64,000 nt of DNA from Sphaerisporangium sp039871875 (GCF_039871875.1 NZ_JBDPMD010000026.1:1-64000), one strand, 5' to 3'; positions 31,619 to 41,111 are shown, counted from the first letter of the stretch. The notes: generated by a model not told the origin, from the sequence alone. Numbers and translations are program-made.

Positions 31619-33325
31619 TCAGTCCGGCGGTTCGTCCGGGATGTCGGCGATGTCGTCCAGGGCGGCGGCGAGCTCGTCGGGGTGGTCGCCGATGCGCTCG
31701 GCGATCTCCATGAGCACGTGGAGGACGTCGTGGCGGTCGTGGCCGAGGTCGAGCAGGCGCTGGGCGGCCTCCCACATCTGTTCGGGGTCGCCGTCCCACA
31801 GCCGGGTCGCGATCTCCTCGTGCCAGGCCAGGTGCTCGGCGAAGTCGGGCCGGTCGCGGTCGGCGATGTGGTCGATCTCCAGCAGCACCCGCCGGTCGGC
31901 GTCCTCGGACGGGTGCAGCGTCTCCAGGTCGATGTCGCCGTGCGTGCCTTCGAGGAACGGGAACGCGAAGGCGCGGCGCGGCAGGGCCGACAGGTCGCCG
32001 TCCGGCAGCAGGCGGCGCACCAGGGAGCGGTCCAGGCCGAACGTCGTCGGGTCGCGGTAGGCCTCGGTGAAGCGCCCCGCGGCCTCCCAGACGGCGTCCA
32101 GCGTGGCCTTGAGGCCCTCGTCGGGCAGGCCGGTGCGCGGCGCCGCGAAGCGCACCCACGACAGCAGGACGTGCGGCATGGCCTCCTGCTCGGCCGGGTC
32201 GAGCAGCACCTTGCGCGGCAGCCAGTCCAGCAGGAACGTCTCGCACTTGGTGGGGCTGACCCGCAGTGGGCGGTTGAAGTCCTGGTCGCAGCCGTAGTCG
32301 ATGATGTGGTCGGCGCACCGCGACGCCGCCGAGGGGTCCGACAGGTGCTCGGCGGCGTCCGAGGCCAGGAACTCGGCCGCGAGCATGGCCCGCCGGTCCC
32401 TGCTGTAGGGCGCCTCGCTGAACAGCGGGGCCGGCCGCTTGCGTCCCGGCGGCAGCGCCTTGATGCGGGCACGCGCGAACGCGTGGAAGGCGCTGTAGCC
32501 CTCGCTGACGAGCTTCGGCGACTTGCGGCCGAGGGACTCCGCGGTGGCCTTCATGGCGAACTCCAGCAGCGCCCTGGCCTGCTGGGGCTCCAGCTCCTCG
32601 AAGCGCAGCATGGGGTTGCCCGCGGCCTCGGCGTCCGCCCGCACCAGCAGCTCGTCCACCTGGGAGGAGACCCACGCGTCGCGGGCCATGCCGCGCATGT
32701 TGTAGTCGACGACCACCACCAGCGCGTGCGGCTCCTCCGGCGGGGCCTGCGCGGGGGTGTCGGGCTCGGGCCGGGCGGCAGGGACGTCCGGCTGCTGCTC
32801 GGTGCTCCCGGCGCCGGCCCGGCCGGTCGCCGCCTCGGCGGCGACCCGGGCGTGCGCGGAGGCCGCGGTGCCGGGGACGCCCGTGCGGTAGGCGAAGGTG
32901 CACACCACGGTGTCCTGGTCGCCGTAGGCGTCGCGGGAGACGTAGCAGCCGCGGGGCTTGACGGCGCCGACCCGCTCGGCCCAGCGGGGACGCGCGACGT
33001 CCGACTCCATCAGGGCCAGCGCGGCGCCCTCGGCCTTGGCGGCCTGGCGGGAGGTGCCGAGGTAGGCGATGGCGATCAGCAGGGTGAGCGCGGCGGGGGT
33101 GCCGGCCTTGGCGGCGTACTCGACCAGGCCCTCGCCGAGGAACTCCTCGACGTCCCCGCGGCGCAGCCGGCGCCCCCACCACGCGCCGAGCATGTCGGAG
33201 ACCATCAGCTCGGCGTCCAGCGGAGTGCGCACGGCGAGAAGCTCGCGTGCCGCCAGGAGCATCTCGGCGAACACGTCGTCCGGCGGGCGGGTCCCCCTGG
33301 GGGCGCGTCGTCGTCGGCGGCTCAC
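31619..33325 (-). CDS. Conserved hypothetical protein, mostly helical
   Basis: A 568-aa protein that I do not recognise. It begins with a very basic patch (SRRRRRAPRG), has no signal peptide or transmembrane helix, and is mainly alpha-helical. A Pro/Ala-rich linker near residues 185-220 divides an N-terminal domain of about 180 residues from a C-terminal domain. Notable segments in the latter are CADHIIDYGCDQDF, DWLPRKVLLDP and LLSWVRFA, the last two in the style of actinobacterial SEC-C-associated or plasmid-stability-like helical proteins; that resemblance is weak. GTG at 33325 lies 8 nt after AGAAGG. It converges on the peptide operon. Three TGACCC sites lie upstream. Confidence 0.65.
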   Translation of the reverse strand: MSRRRRRAPRGTRPPDDVFAEMLLAARELLAVRTPLDAELMVSDMLGAWWGRRLRRGDVEEFLGEGLVEYAAKAGTPAALTLLIAIAYLGTSRQAAKAEGAALALMESDVARPRWAERVGAVKPRGCYVSRDAYGDQDTVVCTFAYRTGVPGTAASAHARVAAEAATGRAGAGSTEQQPDVPAARPEPDTPAQAPPEEPHALVVVVDYNMRGMARDAWVSSQVDELLVRADAEAAGNPMLRFEELEPQQARALLEFAMKATAESLGRKSPKLVSEGYSAFHAFARARIKALPPGRKRPAPLFSEAPYSRDRRAMLAAEFLASDAAEHLSDPSAASRCADHIIDYGCDQDFNRPLRVSPTKCETFLLDWLPRKVLLDPAEQEAMPHVLLSWVRFAAPRTGLPDEGLKATLDAVWEAAGRFTEAYRDPTTFGLDRSLVRRLLPDGDLSALPRRAFAFPFLEGTHGDIDLETLHPSEDADRRVLLEIDHIADRDRPDFAEHLAWHEEIATRLWDGDPEQMWEAAQRLLDLGHDRHDVLHVLMEIAERIGDHPDELAAALDDIADIPDEPPD

Positions 33326-33461
33326 GCTCCTTACCTTCTCGCATTCTCCGGCCGGACGTCGCGCGGAACGCCGCCCGGTGACCCCGCTGTTACCAGGAAA
33401 TTTTGACCTTCCTCCCAGCGGGCCGGTCATCTCCGCCGGTCATGGCCCTGTGGGGCTATTC

Positions 33462-33517
33462 GGTCATGACCCAGGTAGATGATCCGGTTATGACCCATGT
33501 GCGTGATCTGGGTCATG
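33462..33517. promoter_or_regulatory. Three GGTYATGACCCA motifs upstream of the helical hypothetical gene
   Basis: GGTCATGACCCAG (33462-33474) and GGTTATGACCCAT (33486-33498) are direct repeats 24 bp apart, and CTGGGTCATG (33508-33517) is an inverted copy. GGTCATGACC is itself a perfect 10-bp palindrome. Spacing near two helical turns suggests cooperative binding by a dimeric regulator. They lie 137-192 bp upstream of the start at 33325. Confidence 0.5.
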
Positions 33518-33545
33518 TGTTATGGATCGGGCGAGGCGTGCCGGA

Positions 33546-33854
33546 TCAGCGCCGCATGCCCGGAGCGTCGAGCAGCGGGGCGGACCAGGCCAGCGCGAGC
33601 AGCCGCTCCCGGGCGAGGCGCTCCACGACGGCGGTGGTGGCGTCCACGCCGAGATGGGCGGCGCAGGCCGACACGTCGCGCACGCACCTGCCGATGGTCT
33701 CCACGGGCACGCCGAGGAACTCGCCCGAGAGCCGGGCGACGACGGGCTCGGGGGGCGCGGCGGGGCGCGGATCGATGGTTCCCCTGGACGGACGCAGTGC
33801 GAGAGCAGGCATGATAGGCGTTCGCAATCTCCCGTTGGGCGGGGGCGTGCTCAC
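33546..33854 (-). CDS. Small helical hypothetical protein (DUF3562-like)
   Basis: A 102-aa protein with a Pro-rich first third and a three-helix C-terminal region (VARLSGEFLGVPVETIGRCVRDV, then HLGVDATTAVVERLARERLLAL). The pattern resembles short actinobacterial three-helix proteins of the DUF3562 kind, with no known function. GTG at 33854 or an internal ATG at 33812 could be the start; GGGAG lies about 15 nt before the latter. It is in the same direction as the gene ahead of it on this strand but separated by the TGACCC repeat region. Confidence 0.55.
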   Translation of the reverse strand: MSTPPPNGRLRTPIMPALALRPSRGTIDPRPAAPPEPVVARLSGEFLGVPVETIGRCVRDVSACAAHLGVDATTAVVERLARERLLALAWSAPLLDAPGMRR

Positions 33855-34292
33855 CCCCTGGCCAGTGCTCTGAGGGGACGTGCGTATCCAATTCCATCCT
33901 GTCTCGCCGAGGTGTCAACCCCTTGTCCCGTAAGGGTTAGGGGTACTCAGGCACCTCGCGGCCGAACCTGTGGGAAGCTGGGTCCGGGCGCGTCCGGCTG
34001 CGGTCCGGCGGCGCCGTGCCGCGGGGGCGGATCCCGCGGCGGCGGAGCGCGGAGGGAGGGGTTTCGCCGATCCGCCGAAGACCGTGCGGAGCTCGGGGCC
34101 GATGACGAGAAAGTCGGCCGATCTTGCTGCACACGGCGGCGGCTTTTTGACAGGATGCGTTGACCGCATCGCGGCCGGGGCTTCCGTCCGCGCGTGCGCA
34201 TCGCCGATGATGTAGTGCAGTTCCGCGCTACCAATCACAGTTATGGAGATGTGCCTCGTGGGAGACCCTGGCACGCGACGGAGGTGCCGACC
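33855..34292. other. Gene-free stretch between divergent genes
   Basis: No convincing coding frame. It holds a short imperfect hairpin (AACCCCTT / AAGGGTT, 33917-33938) and, at its end, the GGAGG ribosome site of the phosphatase gene. Promoters for both flanking genes must lie here, but no consensus boxes stand out. Confidence 0.5.
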
Positions 34293-36392
34293 ATGAGCGC
34301 CGAAACCTCCGTGCCCCGTCCCCGGGAGTCGGGTGTGGACATCTCAGACCCCGCCCTGTTCGAGGGCTTGCTGGCCGAGGCCCCGTTCGCCTTCGCGTTC
34401 TTCGACACCGGCGGAAGGTTCACCCGGGTCAACCAGAGCTTCGCCGACATCGGCGGGTTGCCCGCCGGCGATCTGGTGGGCCGCGCCGCGGCCGAGGTCC
34501 TCTCCGGCGACATCGCCTCTCTCATCGACACCGCGCTCCACCGCGTCCTCGAGGAGCACCGCGCCGTCGCCAACGGCGACCAGCGCCTGCGCACCGCGTC
34601 CGCCACCGGCGGCATCCGCCACTGGGTCCTGTCGTTCTACCCCATCCACGGCGACAAGGGCTCCCTCGCCGGCGTCGCGCTGTTCGGCGTGGACGTCACC
34701 GAGCGCCAGCTCACCGAGGAGGAGCTGCGCCGCAGCGAGGAGCGCTACCGCTCGCTGGTCGAGTCCCAGCAGCAGCTCGTGTGGATCACCGCGCCGTCCG
34801 GCGCCGTGATCGAGGACGCCCCGCAGTGGCGGGCGATCACCGGCCAGAGCCTGGAGGAGTACCTCGCGTACGGCTGGCTGGAGGCCGTGCACCCCGACGA
34901 CCGCCCGGCCGCCGAGGAGGCGTGGCGCGAGGCCCTGCGCGGCCGCACGATGTTCGAGTGGAGCTACCGGGTGCGCACCCGGGCCAGCGGGTACCGCCAC
35001 TTCGAGGTGCGGGCCGTGCCGATCATCCGGCACGGCCGCGTCGTCGAGTGGGTCGGCGCCAACAGCGACGTCACGCCGCAGCGCGAGGCCGAGGAGATGC
35101 GCGGCCGCCTCACCGACCAGCTCGGCGCCGCCGCGCTGCGCACGGCACGGCTCCAGGGCGCCACGGCCATGCTGGCCGAGGCGCTCACCGTCGAGCAGGT
35201 CGTCCAGGTGATCATCGACGTGGGCCGCACGGCGCTCGCCGCCGACCGGTCCGCCGTGGCGCTGCTGGACACCGAGCGCGCCGTGCTCAAGCTCACCAAC
35301 AGCGGCGGCCTGCCCGACATTCCCGGCGCGCCGGGCGAGGAGATCCCGCTCACGCAGGCCAGCGTCATGACCATGGCCGTGAACAGCAGGCGGCCGGTGT
35401 TCGCCGAGTCCCCGGAGAGCCTGCGCGCCCAGCTCGTGGAGGCGGGCGCGGACGAGGCCACGATCGCGGGGTTCCTGGAGCACAGCGACGAGCGGTCCTG
35501 GGTGGGGCTGCCGCTGCTGGCGGCGGGCCGGGCGCTCGGCGCGCTCAGGTTCGCCCACACCCGCCCGCAGAAGATCTCGCAGGAGGACGGCGTCTTCCTG
35601 GAGGCGCTCGCGGGGCAGTGCGCGCTCGCCGTGGAGCGGGCCACGTTGTTCGAGCGCGAGCACCGCACCGCCGAGACGCTCCAGCGCAGCCTGCTGCCCG
35701 AGCGGCTCCCGGTGATCCCGGGGGTGATCCTCGCGCAGCGGTTCCGGTCCGGCAGCAGGCACGTCCAGGTCGGCGGCGACTGGTACGACGCGTTCGTGCT
35801 GGAGGACTCCCGGGTGGCCGCGGTGGTCGGCGACGTCATGGGCAAGGGCGTCAAGGCCGCCGCGGGCATGGGCCGCATCCGCAACGCGATGCGGGCCCTC
35901 GCGCTGACCAACCCGCCGCCCGCGGCCGTGCTGACCGGCCTGGACCGGGTGTTCGGCGCCACCGAGGAGGAAGAGCAGGTCACCACCCTGGCCTACATGG
36001 TGGTGGAGCCCGGCAGCGGGGACGGCATGCTGGCCCTCGCCGGGCACCCGCCGCCCCTGCTGGTGTCGCCCCAGGGCACGGCGGTGTTGTCGGAGGGCGA
36101 GCCCGGCACGCCGCTCGGCTGGCCGACCACCCGCAAGCAGTTCAAGTTCTCCGTGCCGCCGGGTCACACCGCGGTGCTCTACTCCGACGGCTTGGTCGAG
36201 AACCGCAAGCGCGGCCTGGACGCCGGACTGGCAGAACTTTGTTCTGTCGTGGGGGAGGCGCCCCCTGAAGTCCTAGGAAATCCGCACATGTTGCTTGACT
36301 TCCTGGTGGATCGCATGCTGGCGGGGTATGAGCAGGACGATGACGTCACGGTGCTCGCCGTCCACGTGCCGGCCGCCACAAAGAGTGACTGA
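34293..36392 (+). CDS. PAS-PAS-GAF-PP2C (SpoIIE/RsbU-type) serine phosphatase
   Basis: A 699-aa cytoplasmic signalling protein. PAS 1 lies at about 20-145 (FAFFDTGGRFTRVNQSFADIGG), PAS/PAC 2 at about 150-275 (ERYRSLVESQQQLVWIT), GAF at about 290-450, and the PPM-type phosphatase domain at about 470-690. The metal-binding motifs include VGGDWYDAF, VGDVMGKGVKAA and YSDGLVENR. Such phosphatases usually dephosphorylate an anti-anti-sigma factor and so release an alternative sigma factor under stress. No STAS or HATPase partner is next to it. ATG at 34293 has GGAGG 8 nt upstream. The housekeeping sigma gene follows 238 bp later. Confidence 0.92.
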   Translation: MSAETSVPRPRESGVDISDPALFEGLLAEAPFAFAFFDTGGRFTRVNQSFADIGGLPAGDLVGRAAAEVLSGDIASLIDTALHRVLEEHRAVANGDQRLRTASATGGIRHWVLSFYPIHGDKGSLAGVALFGVDVTERQLTEEELRRSEERYRSLVESQQQLVWITAPSGAVIEDAPQWRAITGQSLEEYLAYGWLEAVHPDDRPAAEEAWREALRGRTMFEWSYRVRTRASGYRHFEVRAVPIIRHGRVVEWVGANSDVTPQREAEEMRGRLTDQLGAAALRTARLQGATAMLAEALTVEQVVQVIIDVGRTALAADRSAVALLDTERAVLKLTNSGGLPDIPGAPGEEIPLTQASVMTMAVNSRRPVFAESPESLRAQLVEAGADEATIAGFLEHSDERSWVGLPLLAAGRALGALRFAHTRPQKISQEDGVFLEALAGQCALAVERATLFEREHRTAETLQRSLLPERLPVIPGVILAQRFRSGSRHVQVGGDWYDAFVLEDSRVAAVVGDVMGKGVKAAAGMGRIRNAMRALALTNPPPAAVLTGLDRVFGATEEEEQVTTLAYMVVEPGSGDGMLALAGHPPPLLVSPQGTAVLSEGEPGTPLGWPTTRKQFKFSVPPGHTAVLYSDGLVENRKRGLDAGLAELCSVVGEAPPEVLGNPHMLLDFLVDRMLAGYEQDDDVTVLAVHVPAATKSD

Positions 36393-36630
36393 ATGAATCA
36401 GTCATAAGGGTTGCTTTCGGGTATCGGTGACCCGCTTCCGTACGCACTACTGTTCCGGTCGGCCTAGGGTGGAGGGGCAACCGCCGTGAGGCGGCCGTAA
36501 GGACTGCGGGGTCATGCCACAATGCTGGGCAGGTACGTCGCGGTTCGCACGGCCCACCACCGAAAAGAAGCAAACGCCCCTAGCGGGTACCTGGGTCCAT
36601 TCTCACCATGCGTTCGTTCGAGAGGTGTTC

Positions 36631-38385
36631 GTGTCGCCTGCAAGTTCGACTCGCTCGAAGCCGTCGTCTGAGCTGAACGAGCCCGTCATTCAGCGGCTGA
36701 TCGAGCGTGGGCGCTCGCAGGGTTTCCTCGAGTCCGAGGATGTCCGTAAGGCCTTCGAGGAGGCGGACATCCCGATGTCGCACGCCGCTGGGTTCCTGCG
36801 GAACCTCAGCAAAGAGGGTGTGACCGTCGTGGTGACCGCCGCGGACTCGGCGGCGCCCAAGAGGTCTCGTGGCCCGGCCAAGCGTCGCACCGCCGCCCCC
36901 GTCAAGAAGACCAAGTCCGCCACTGCGGCGGCCAAGGAGCAGCCCGATACCGTCACTGCCGTGGTGAGCGGTGCCGGAGGCGAGGCAGCGGCAGCCGGCG
37001 ACAAGCCGGCCGCCAAGAAGCCGGCGGCGAAGAAGCCCGCGGCCAAGAAGGCCGTCCCGGCGAGCAGCGCCGCCGCGCCCGCCACCGACGCGCCTGCCAA
37101 GGTCCCCACCCCTGCCGCCCTCGCCAAGAAGGCCAAGCCGGAGGTCGCCGTGCCCGCGTCGCCATCGCCCAAGATCGAAACCAAGCCGAAGGTCGCCTCT
37201 GAGGACGACGAGGATCTCGAGATCGAGGGCGACCTCGAACTCGAGGACTTCGACCTCGACGTCGAGGTGGACGCCGAGTCCGACGCCGAGACCGAGGCCG
37301 ATCCCGACGCGGAGGCCGAGGTCGAGGGCGAGCCCGACGTCGAGATCGAGGCGGAGGCCGAAGCCGAGGTCGAGGAGTCGAAGGCCGGCCCCGAGACGCA
37401 GTCCGACGACGAGGTCCTCATCATCTCCGATGACGACGACGACGCCCCGGTCGCGCAGGTCGCCGCCGCCGGCGCCACCGCCGACCCGGTGAAGGACTAC
37501 CTCAAGCAGATCGGCAAGGTCCCCCTGCTGAACGCCGAGCAGGAGGTCGAGCTGGCCAAGCGCATCGAGGCCGGCCTGTTCGCCGAGGAGCAGCTGGCCA
37601 ACGACGGCGAGCGGCTGCCCGTCGACGTGCGCGCCGAGCTGGAGTGGATCGCCGAGGACGGCCGCCGGGCCAAGAACCACCTGCTGGAGGCCAACCTCCG
37701 GCTGGTCGTCTCGCTGGCCAAGCGCTACACCGGCCGCGGCATGCTGTTCCTGGACCTCATCCAGGAGGGCAACCTCGGCCTGATCCGCGCGGTGGAGAAG
37801 TTCGACTACACCAAGGGCTACAAGTTCTCCACGTACGCCACCTGGTGGATCCGGCAGGCGATCACCCGGGCCATGGCCGACCAGGCGCGCACCATCCGCA
37901 TCCCGGTCCACATGGTCGAGGTCATCAACAAGCTGGCCAGGGTCCAGCGCCAGATGCTCCAGGACCTCGGGCGCGAGCCCACCCCGGAGGAGCTGGCCCG
38001 CGAGCTCGACATGACCCCCGAGAAGGTCGTCGAGGTGCAGAAGTACGGCCGCGAGCCGATCTCCCTGCACACCCCGCTCGGCGAGGAGGGCGACAGCGAG
38101 TTCGGCGACCTCATCGAGGACTCCGAGGCCATCGTGCCCGCCGACGCCGTCAGCTTCACCCTGCTCCAGGAGCAGTTGCACTCGGTGCTCGACACGCTGT
38201 CCGAGCGCGAGGCGGGCGTGGTCTCCATGCGGTTCGGCCTCACCGACGGCCAGCCGAAGACCCTCGACGAGATCGGCAAGGTCTACGGCGTGACGCGTGA
38301 GCGCATCCGGCAGATCGAGTCCAAGACCATGTCGAAGCTGCGCCACCCCTCCCGGTCCCAGGTCCTGCGCGACTACCTGGACTGA
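36631..38385 (+). CDS. sigA: Principal RNA polymerase sigma factor (RpoD/HrdB type)
   Basis: A 584-aa group 1 sigma-70 protein that directs RNA polymerase to housekeeping promoters. Region 1.2 starts near residue 287 (KDYLKQIGK), region 2 at about 350-420 (RLVVSLAKRYTGRGMLFLDL and the TYATWWIRQAI -10 motif), region 3 follows, and the region 4 helix-turn-helix TLDEIGKVYGVTRERIRQIE lies near 545. The N-terminal extension holds a small helical domain, a histone-H1-like (AAKKP)n block near 125-150 and then a long Asp/Glu-rich block near 190-275. GTG at 36631 is chosen for GAGAGG 7 nt before it and for HrdB-like N-termini. A stem-loop terminator follows. Confidence 0.95.
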   Translation: MSPASSTRSKPSSELNEPVIQRLIERGRSQGFLESEDVRKAFEEADIPMSHAAGFLRNLSKEGVTVVVTAADSAAPKRSRGPAKRRTAAPVKKTKSATAAAKEQPDTVTAVVSGAGGEAAAAGDKPAAKKPAAKKPAAKKAVPASSAAAPATDAPAKVPTPAALAKKAKPEVAVPASPSPKIETKPKVASEDDEDLEIEGDLELEDFDLDVEVDAESDAETEADPDAEAEVEGEPDVEIEAEAEAEVEESKAGPETQSDDEVLIISDDDDDAPVAQVAAAGATADPVKDYLKQIGKVPLLNAEQEVELAKRIEAGLFAEEQLANDGERLPVDVRAELEWIAEDGRRAKNHLLEANLRLVVSLAKRYTGRGMLFLDLIQEGNLGLIRAVEKFDYTKGYKFSTYATWWIRQAITRAMADQARTIRIPVHMVEVINKLARVQRQMLQDLGREPTPEELARELDMTPEKVVEVQKYGREPISLHTPLGEEGDSEFGDLIEDSEAIVPADAVSFTLLQEQLHSVLDTLSEREAGVVSMRFGLTDGQPKTLDEIGKVYGVTRERIRQIESKTMSKLRHPSRSQVLRDYLD

Positions 38386-38755
38386 TCACGATCAGCCGCG
38401 TGGCTCCCGTCCGTTCAGGGCGGGAGCCCGGTCGTCTTAGCCCCCGGCTGCCCTCGGGCCGTCCCGGCCGTCTCCGCCCCTGGGCGTCTCTGCTCCCGGC
38501 CGTCTCCGCGGCCCGGGCGGCGGCTCGGCGGGGTCGCGATCCGGTGTTCTGGGGTGAAGGTGTGCGGTCAGGGGTCCGCCGGGGCGGGGAGGGATGCCCG
38601 GTGGGGCGATACGGCATTCGCGGGCATCGCCGCACGGGTCGCGCGGCCGGGGTGGTGCCCGGAGGCCACGACCGGGCGGTCGCGCCGGGGGGTCTTAACG
38701 CGGCCGTAACGTCCCGGTAGCGCCGGGAGTCTTGACGTTTCCTAGGCTCCGCGCC
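38386..38755. other. Gene-free stretch after the sigma gene
   Basis: Apart from the stem-loop at 38402-38428 it contains no convincing gene. The end carries TAGGCT (38743-38748) seven bases before the next ATG, compatible with a -10 box for a leaderless transcript. Confidence 0.5.
38402..38428 (+). terminator. Rho-independent-like terminator of the sigma gene
   Basis: GGCTCCCG (38402-38409) and CGGGAGCC (38421-38428) form a perfect 8-bp stem with an 11-nt loop, followed by GGTCGTCTTAG. It lies 17 nt after the sigma stop codon. Confidence 0.7.
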
Positions 38756-39724
38756 ATGGGTGTGATCGAAGTGGATCGGGCTCGTGCTCGGGGGCCACGA
38801 CTGATCGCAAGCCGTCCGTGGACGGATGCCGTGCTCGACGAGGCGGTGCACGCCCTCGGGCGTGGGCACCTCGAATCCGCTCTTCCCGCTCTCGTCGGTT
38901 CCCGGGGGGACCACGAGGTACGCGCGCTGCGTGTCGAGGCGCTGGGAAGGGCCGCCGTGGGTCTCACCGGGGGCATCGAGGCCCTGGTGTCACGAGACCG
39001 CGCCAATCCCGATCTGTGGTTGTGGCTCGCCCGCGTCCGCATCGAAGAGGCGTGGCACATCAAACCGGACGTCCGGGCGCGAGCCGTCCAGGCGGACCGC
39101 CTGCAGATGTACCAGCGTGCCTTGGAGTCCGCCCGGACGCCGCTGCACACCGCCGCGCGGCTCGTCCCGGACGACCCGGTGCCGTGGATCTCCCTGTTGT
39201 GGCTGGCCGTGGGCCTGGAATGGCCGAGGCGGGAACGGGACGAGATCTACGAGGAGGCGCTCGCCCGCGCCCCGCGCCTGTACGCCACGGCCGTCGCCCG
39301 CCTGATCAGCCTGTCGCCCGGCTGGGGCGGCACGAGCCAGGAGATGCTGGTGTTCGCCCGCGCCGCCGCCGCCCGCGCGGGCAGCGGCGACCCGATGTCC
39401 GCCCTGCTGCCGCTGGCCTACTTCGAGCACATGTCCGGTGAGCGGGTGAGCCGGTCGCGATTATGGGATTCGTTCGAGGTGCAGCGTGAACTGACCGCCG
39501 CCTCCGGCCGCTGGCACGACGTGCGCGGCGGACGGCCGCACCCCCGCACCGTGGAGGCGCACAACGCGTTCGGCGCGGCGTTCTACCTGGCCGACATGCG
39601 CAGGCCCGCCCGCGGCCACCTGGCCCGCACGGCCGGCCGGTTCAGCACCCTGCCGTGGTCGCATCTCGGCGACCCGGCGAAGGAGTACAGCAAGGCCTGC
39701 TCCCGGCTGAACGTCACGTATTGA
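38756..39724 (+). CDS. Hypothetical TPR-like helical protein
   Basis: A 322-aa protein, soluble and largely helical. Regularly spaced segments (AVHALGRGHLESALPALV, LWLWLARVRIEEAW, PWISLLWLAVGLEW, LPLAYFEHMSGER) look like divergent TPR or Sel1-type helix pairs. I do not recognise a named family or function. ATG at 38756 has no ribosome site but is 7 nt after TAGGCT, so a leaderless message is likely; a TTG at 38732 is an alternative start. Its 3' end overlaps the convergent yaaA gene by 11 bp. Confidence 0.6.
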   Translation: MGVIEVDRARARGPRLIASRPWTDAVLDEAVHALGRGHLESALPALVGSRGDHEVRALRVEALGRAAVGLTGGIEALVSRDRANPDLWLWLARVRIEEAWHIKPDVRARAVQADRLQMYQRALESARTPLHTAARLVPDDPVPWISLLWLAVGLEWPRRERDEIYEEALARAPRLYATAVARLISLSPGWGGTSQEMLVFARAAAARAGSGDPMSALLPLAYFEHMSGERVSRSRLWDSFEVQRELTAASGRWHDVRGGRPHPRTVEAHNAFGAAFYLADMRRPARGHLARTAGRFSTLPWSHLGDPAKEYSKACSRLNVTY

Positions 39725-40478
39725 TCACGATGTCCACGGTCCAGGGCTCGCCCGCCCGCGGCGGCGCGCCGAGCTCGGCCGTGTGACCGAGGTCCCTCAG
39801 CAGCCCGGCGAGCGCTCTCGGGCTGCGGGGACTCGTCCCCTGTTCGAGAAGTGAGCGCGCGACCGCGCCGCGCGTCGCCTTGGCCATGTGGCTGACCACG
39901 GAACGTGTGCCGTCCACCTCGCGAAGCACCCTGATCGTGACCGTGGGTGACGGCGGGCGCCAGGCCGCGGCGTAGGTGGAGGAGCGCAGATCCACGATGA
40001 GCCCGCGTTCCGAGCCGAGTGCGTCGGTGAGGAAGGGCCGCCAGTGGGCCGCCAGACCGCCCAGGCGCGGCAGGCGCACGCCCATGGAGAGCCGGTACGG
40101 GGGAACCCGGTCCCGCAGGCGCAGCGCGCCCCACAGGCCCGAGAACACGATCACGGAACGGTTGGCGCGCCGGCGGGCGGCGGTGTCCAGGGTGGCGAGG
40201 CCCAGATTGTCGTACAGGACCCCGGTGTACAGCCTCGCGGCGGGCAGCGTGGCCGCGGTGCGCAGCTCGCGGTCCACGGCGAGCTCACCGGCCTGGCCGG
40301 TGGTGAGCCCGAGCACGGCCAGCGCCTCCTCCCGCGGCCCATGGGCCACGGCGGTGAGCGCGTCGAGGACCTTCTCCCGGGCGGAGGTCAGCGCGGGGAA
40401 GCTCAGGGCGTCCAGGTCCAGGGGCCGGCCGTCGCCATCGGCGGCCTTTCCCTCGGACGGCGGCAACAGGATCAGCAC
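39714..40478 (-). CDS. yaaA: Peroxide stress protein YaaA (UPF0246)
   Basis: A 254-aa protein of the YaaA/DUF328 family, recognised from its N-terminus MLILLPPSEGKA, the central VFSGLWGALRLRD and the PYRLSMGVRLP segment, and normal family length. In E. coli YaaA limits intracellular free iron during peroxide stress and so protects DNA. It is cytoplasmic. The ATG is the first codon of the conserved N-terminus. Its stop lies inside the end of the convergent hypothetical gene. Confidence 0.92.
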   Translation of the reverse strand: MLILLPPSEGKAADGDGRPLDLDALSFPALTSAREKVLDALTAVAHGPREEALAVLGLTTGQAGELAVDRELRTAATLPAARLYTGVLYDNLGLATLDTAARRRANRSVIVFSGLWGALRLRDRVPPYRLSMGVRLPRLGGLAAHWRPFLTDALGSERGLIVDLRSSTYAAAWRPPSPTVTIRVLREVDGTRSVVSHMAKATRGAVARSLLEQGTSPRSPRALAGLLRDLGHTAELGAPPRAGEPWTVDIVINT

Positions 40479-40663
40479 GGCGCACGATCCTAGCGCCCGC
40501 CCAGGTCAGGGGACCCGGCGAGCCCTAAGCGTCCCGGCGATCCTCCGCGGGGCGCCGGGGGGTCGGCGTCCCGCATGGCACGCGGTGACGTCCAGGAGGG
40601 CCTGATGTCACCGCGTTTCGTGTGTGGTTGTGATCTATGGGGTCAGGAGCGGGGAGCCGGTGC

Positions 40664-40894
40664 TCACCGCTCGTTGCTGGCAGATGTTGCGGGGGTTTCG
40701 CTCAAGCGCGCCGACTCGTCCTGGATTTCGGCACCCTTGTCGCGCAGGGCGGCGACGTGCCGTCGCCCGTGGTGGGCGCAGAACAGCAGCTCCCCGCCCA
40801 TGGGGAGAGACGCGCGGATGTACGCCTGGGCGCCGCACCGGTCGCAGCGGTCCAGGGCGGTCAGCGGCTTGGTGGGGGCGAGTGCTCCAGTCAC
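40664..40894 (-). CDS. DUF7455 small zinc-binding-like protein
   Basis: A 76-aa protein with DRCDRCGAQAYIRA and ELLFCAHHGRRH, forming a Cys2/Cys-His2-type metal site as in the actinobacterial DUF7455 family. Function is unknown. Members commonly lie between the principal sigma gene and the topoisomerase IV genes in actinomycetes, as here, which supports both the call and the chromosomal-core setting. The C-terminal 25 residues are polar and probably disordered. Confidence 0.8.
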   Translation of the reverse strand: MTGALAPTKPLTALDRCDRCGAQAYIRASLPMGGELLFCAHHGRRHVAALRDKGAEIQDESARLSETPATSASNER

Positions 40895-41111
40895 GTATCG
40901 CCTTTCGGGTCACCCCACTGACGTGGGGATTTGGCGTCAGTCACTTGGCACAACATCTAACCCGATACGGACGTTCCCAATCGTGCCCGGGATACGCCGA
41001 GAGCAGAATGTGTCGTTAAGTGAGGTGATTCCGTCGCGGGATGACGCAGTACCCCGTAGTGGTGGGACGCTTAGGGGCGGCGTGGCAGCGGAAACGGTAG
41101 GCTACGCACAC

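Noticed and set aside
29772..33344. 1190-codon minus-strand frame opposite the peptide-binding lipoprotein and in another frame of the helical hypothetical gene
   Set aside because: No recognisable domain, composition of a GC shadow, and it conflicts with well-supported genes.
33915..34274. Small minus-strand frame of 119 codons upstream of the PAS phosphatase gene
   Set aside because: No ribosome site, Pro/Arg-rich composition and overlap with other spurious frames; no support for coding.
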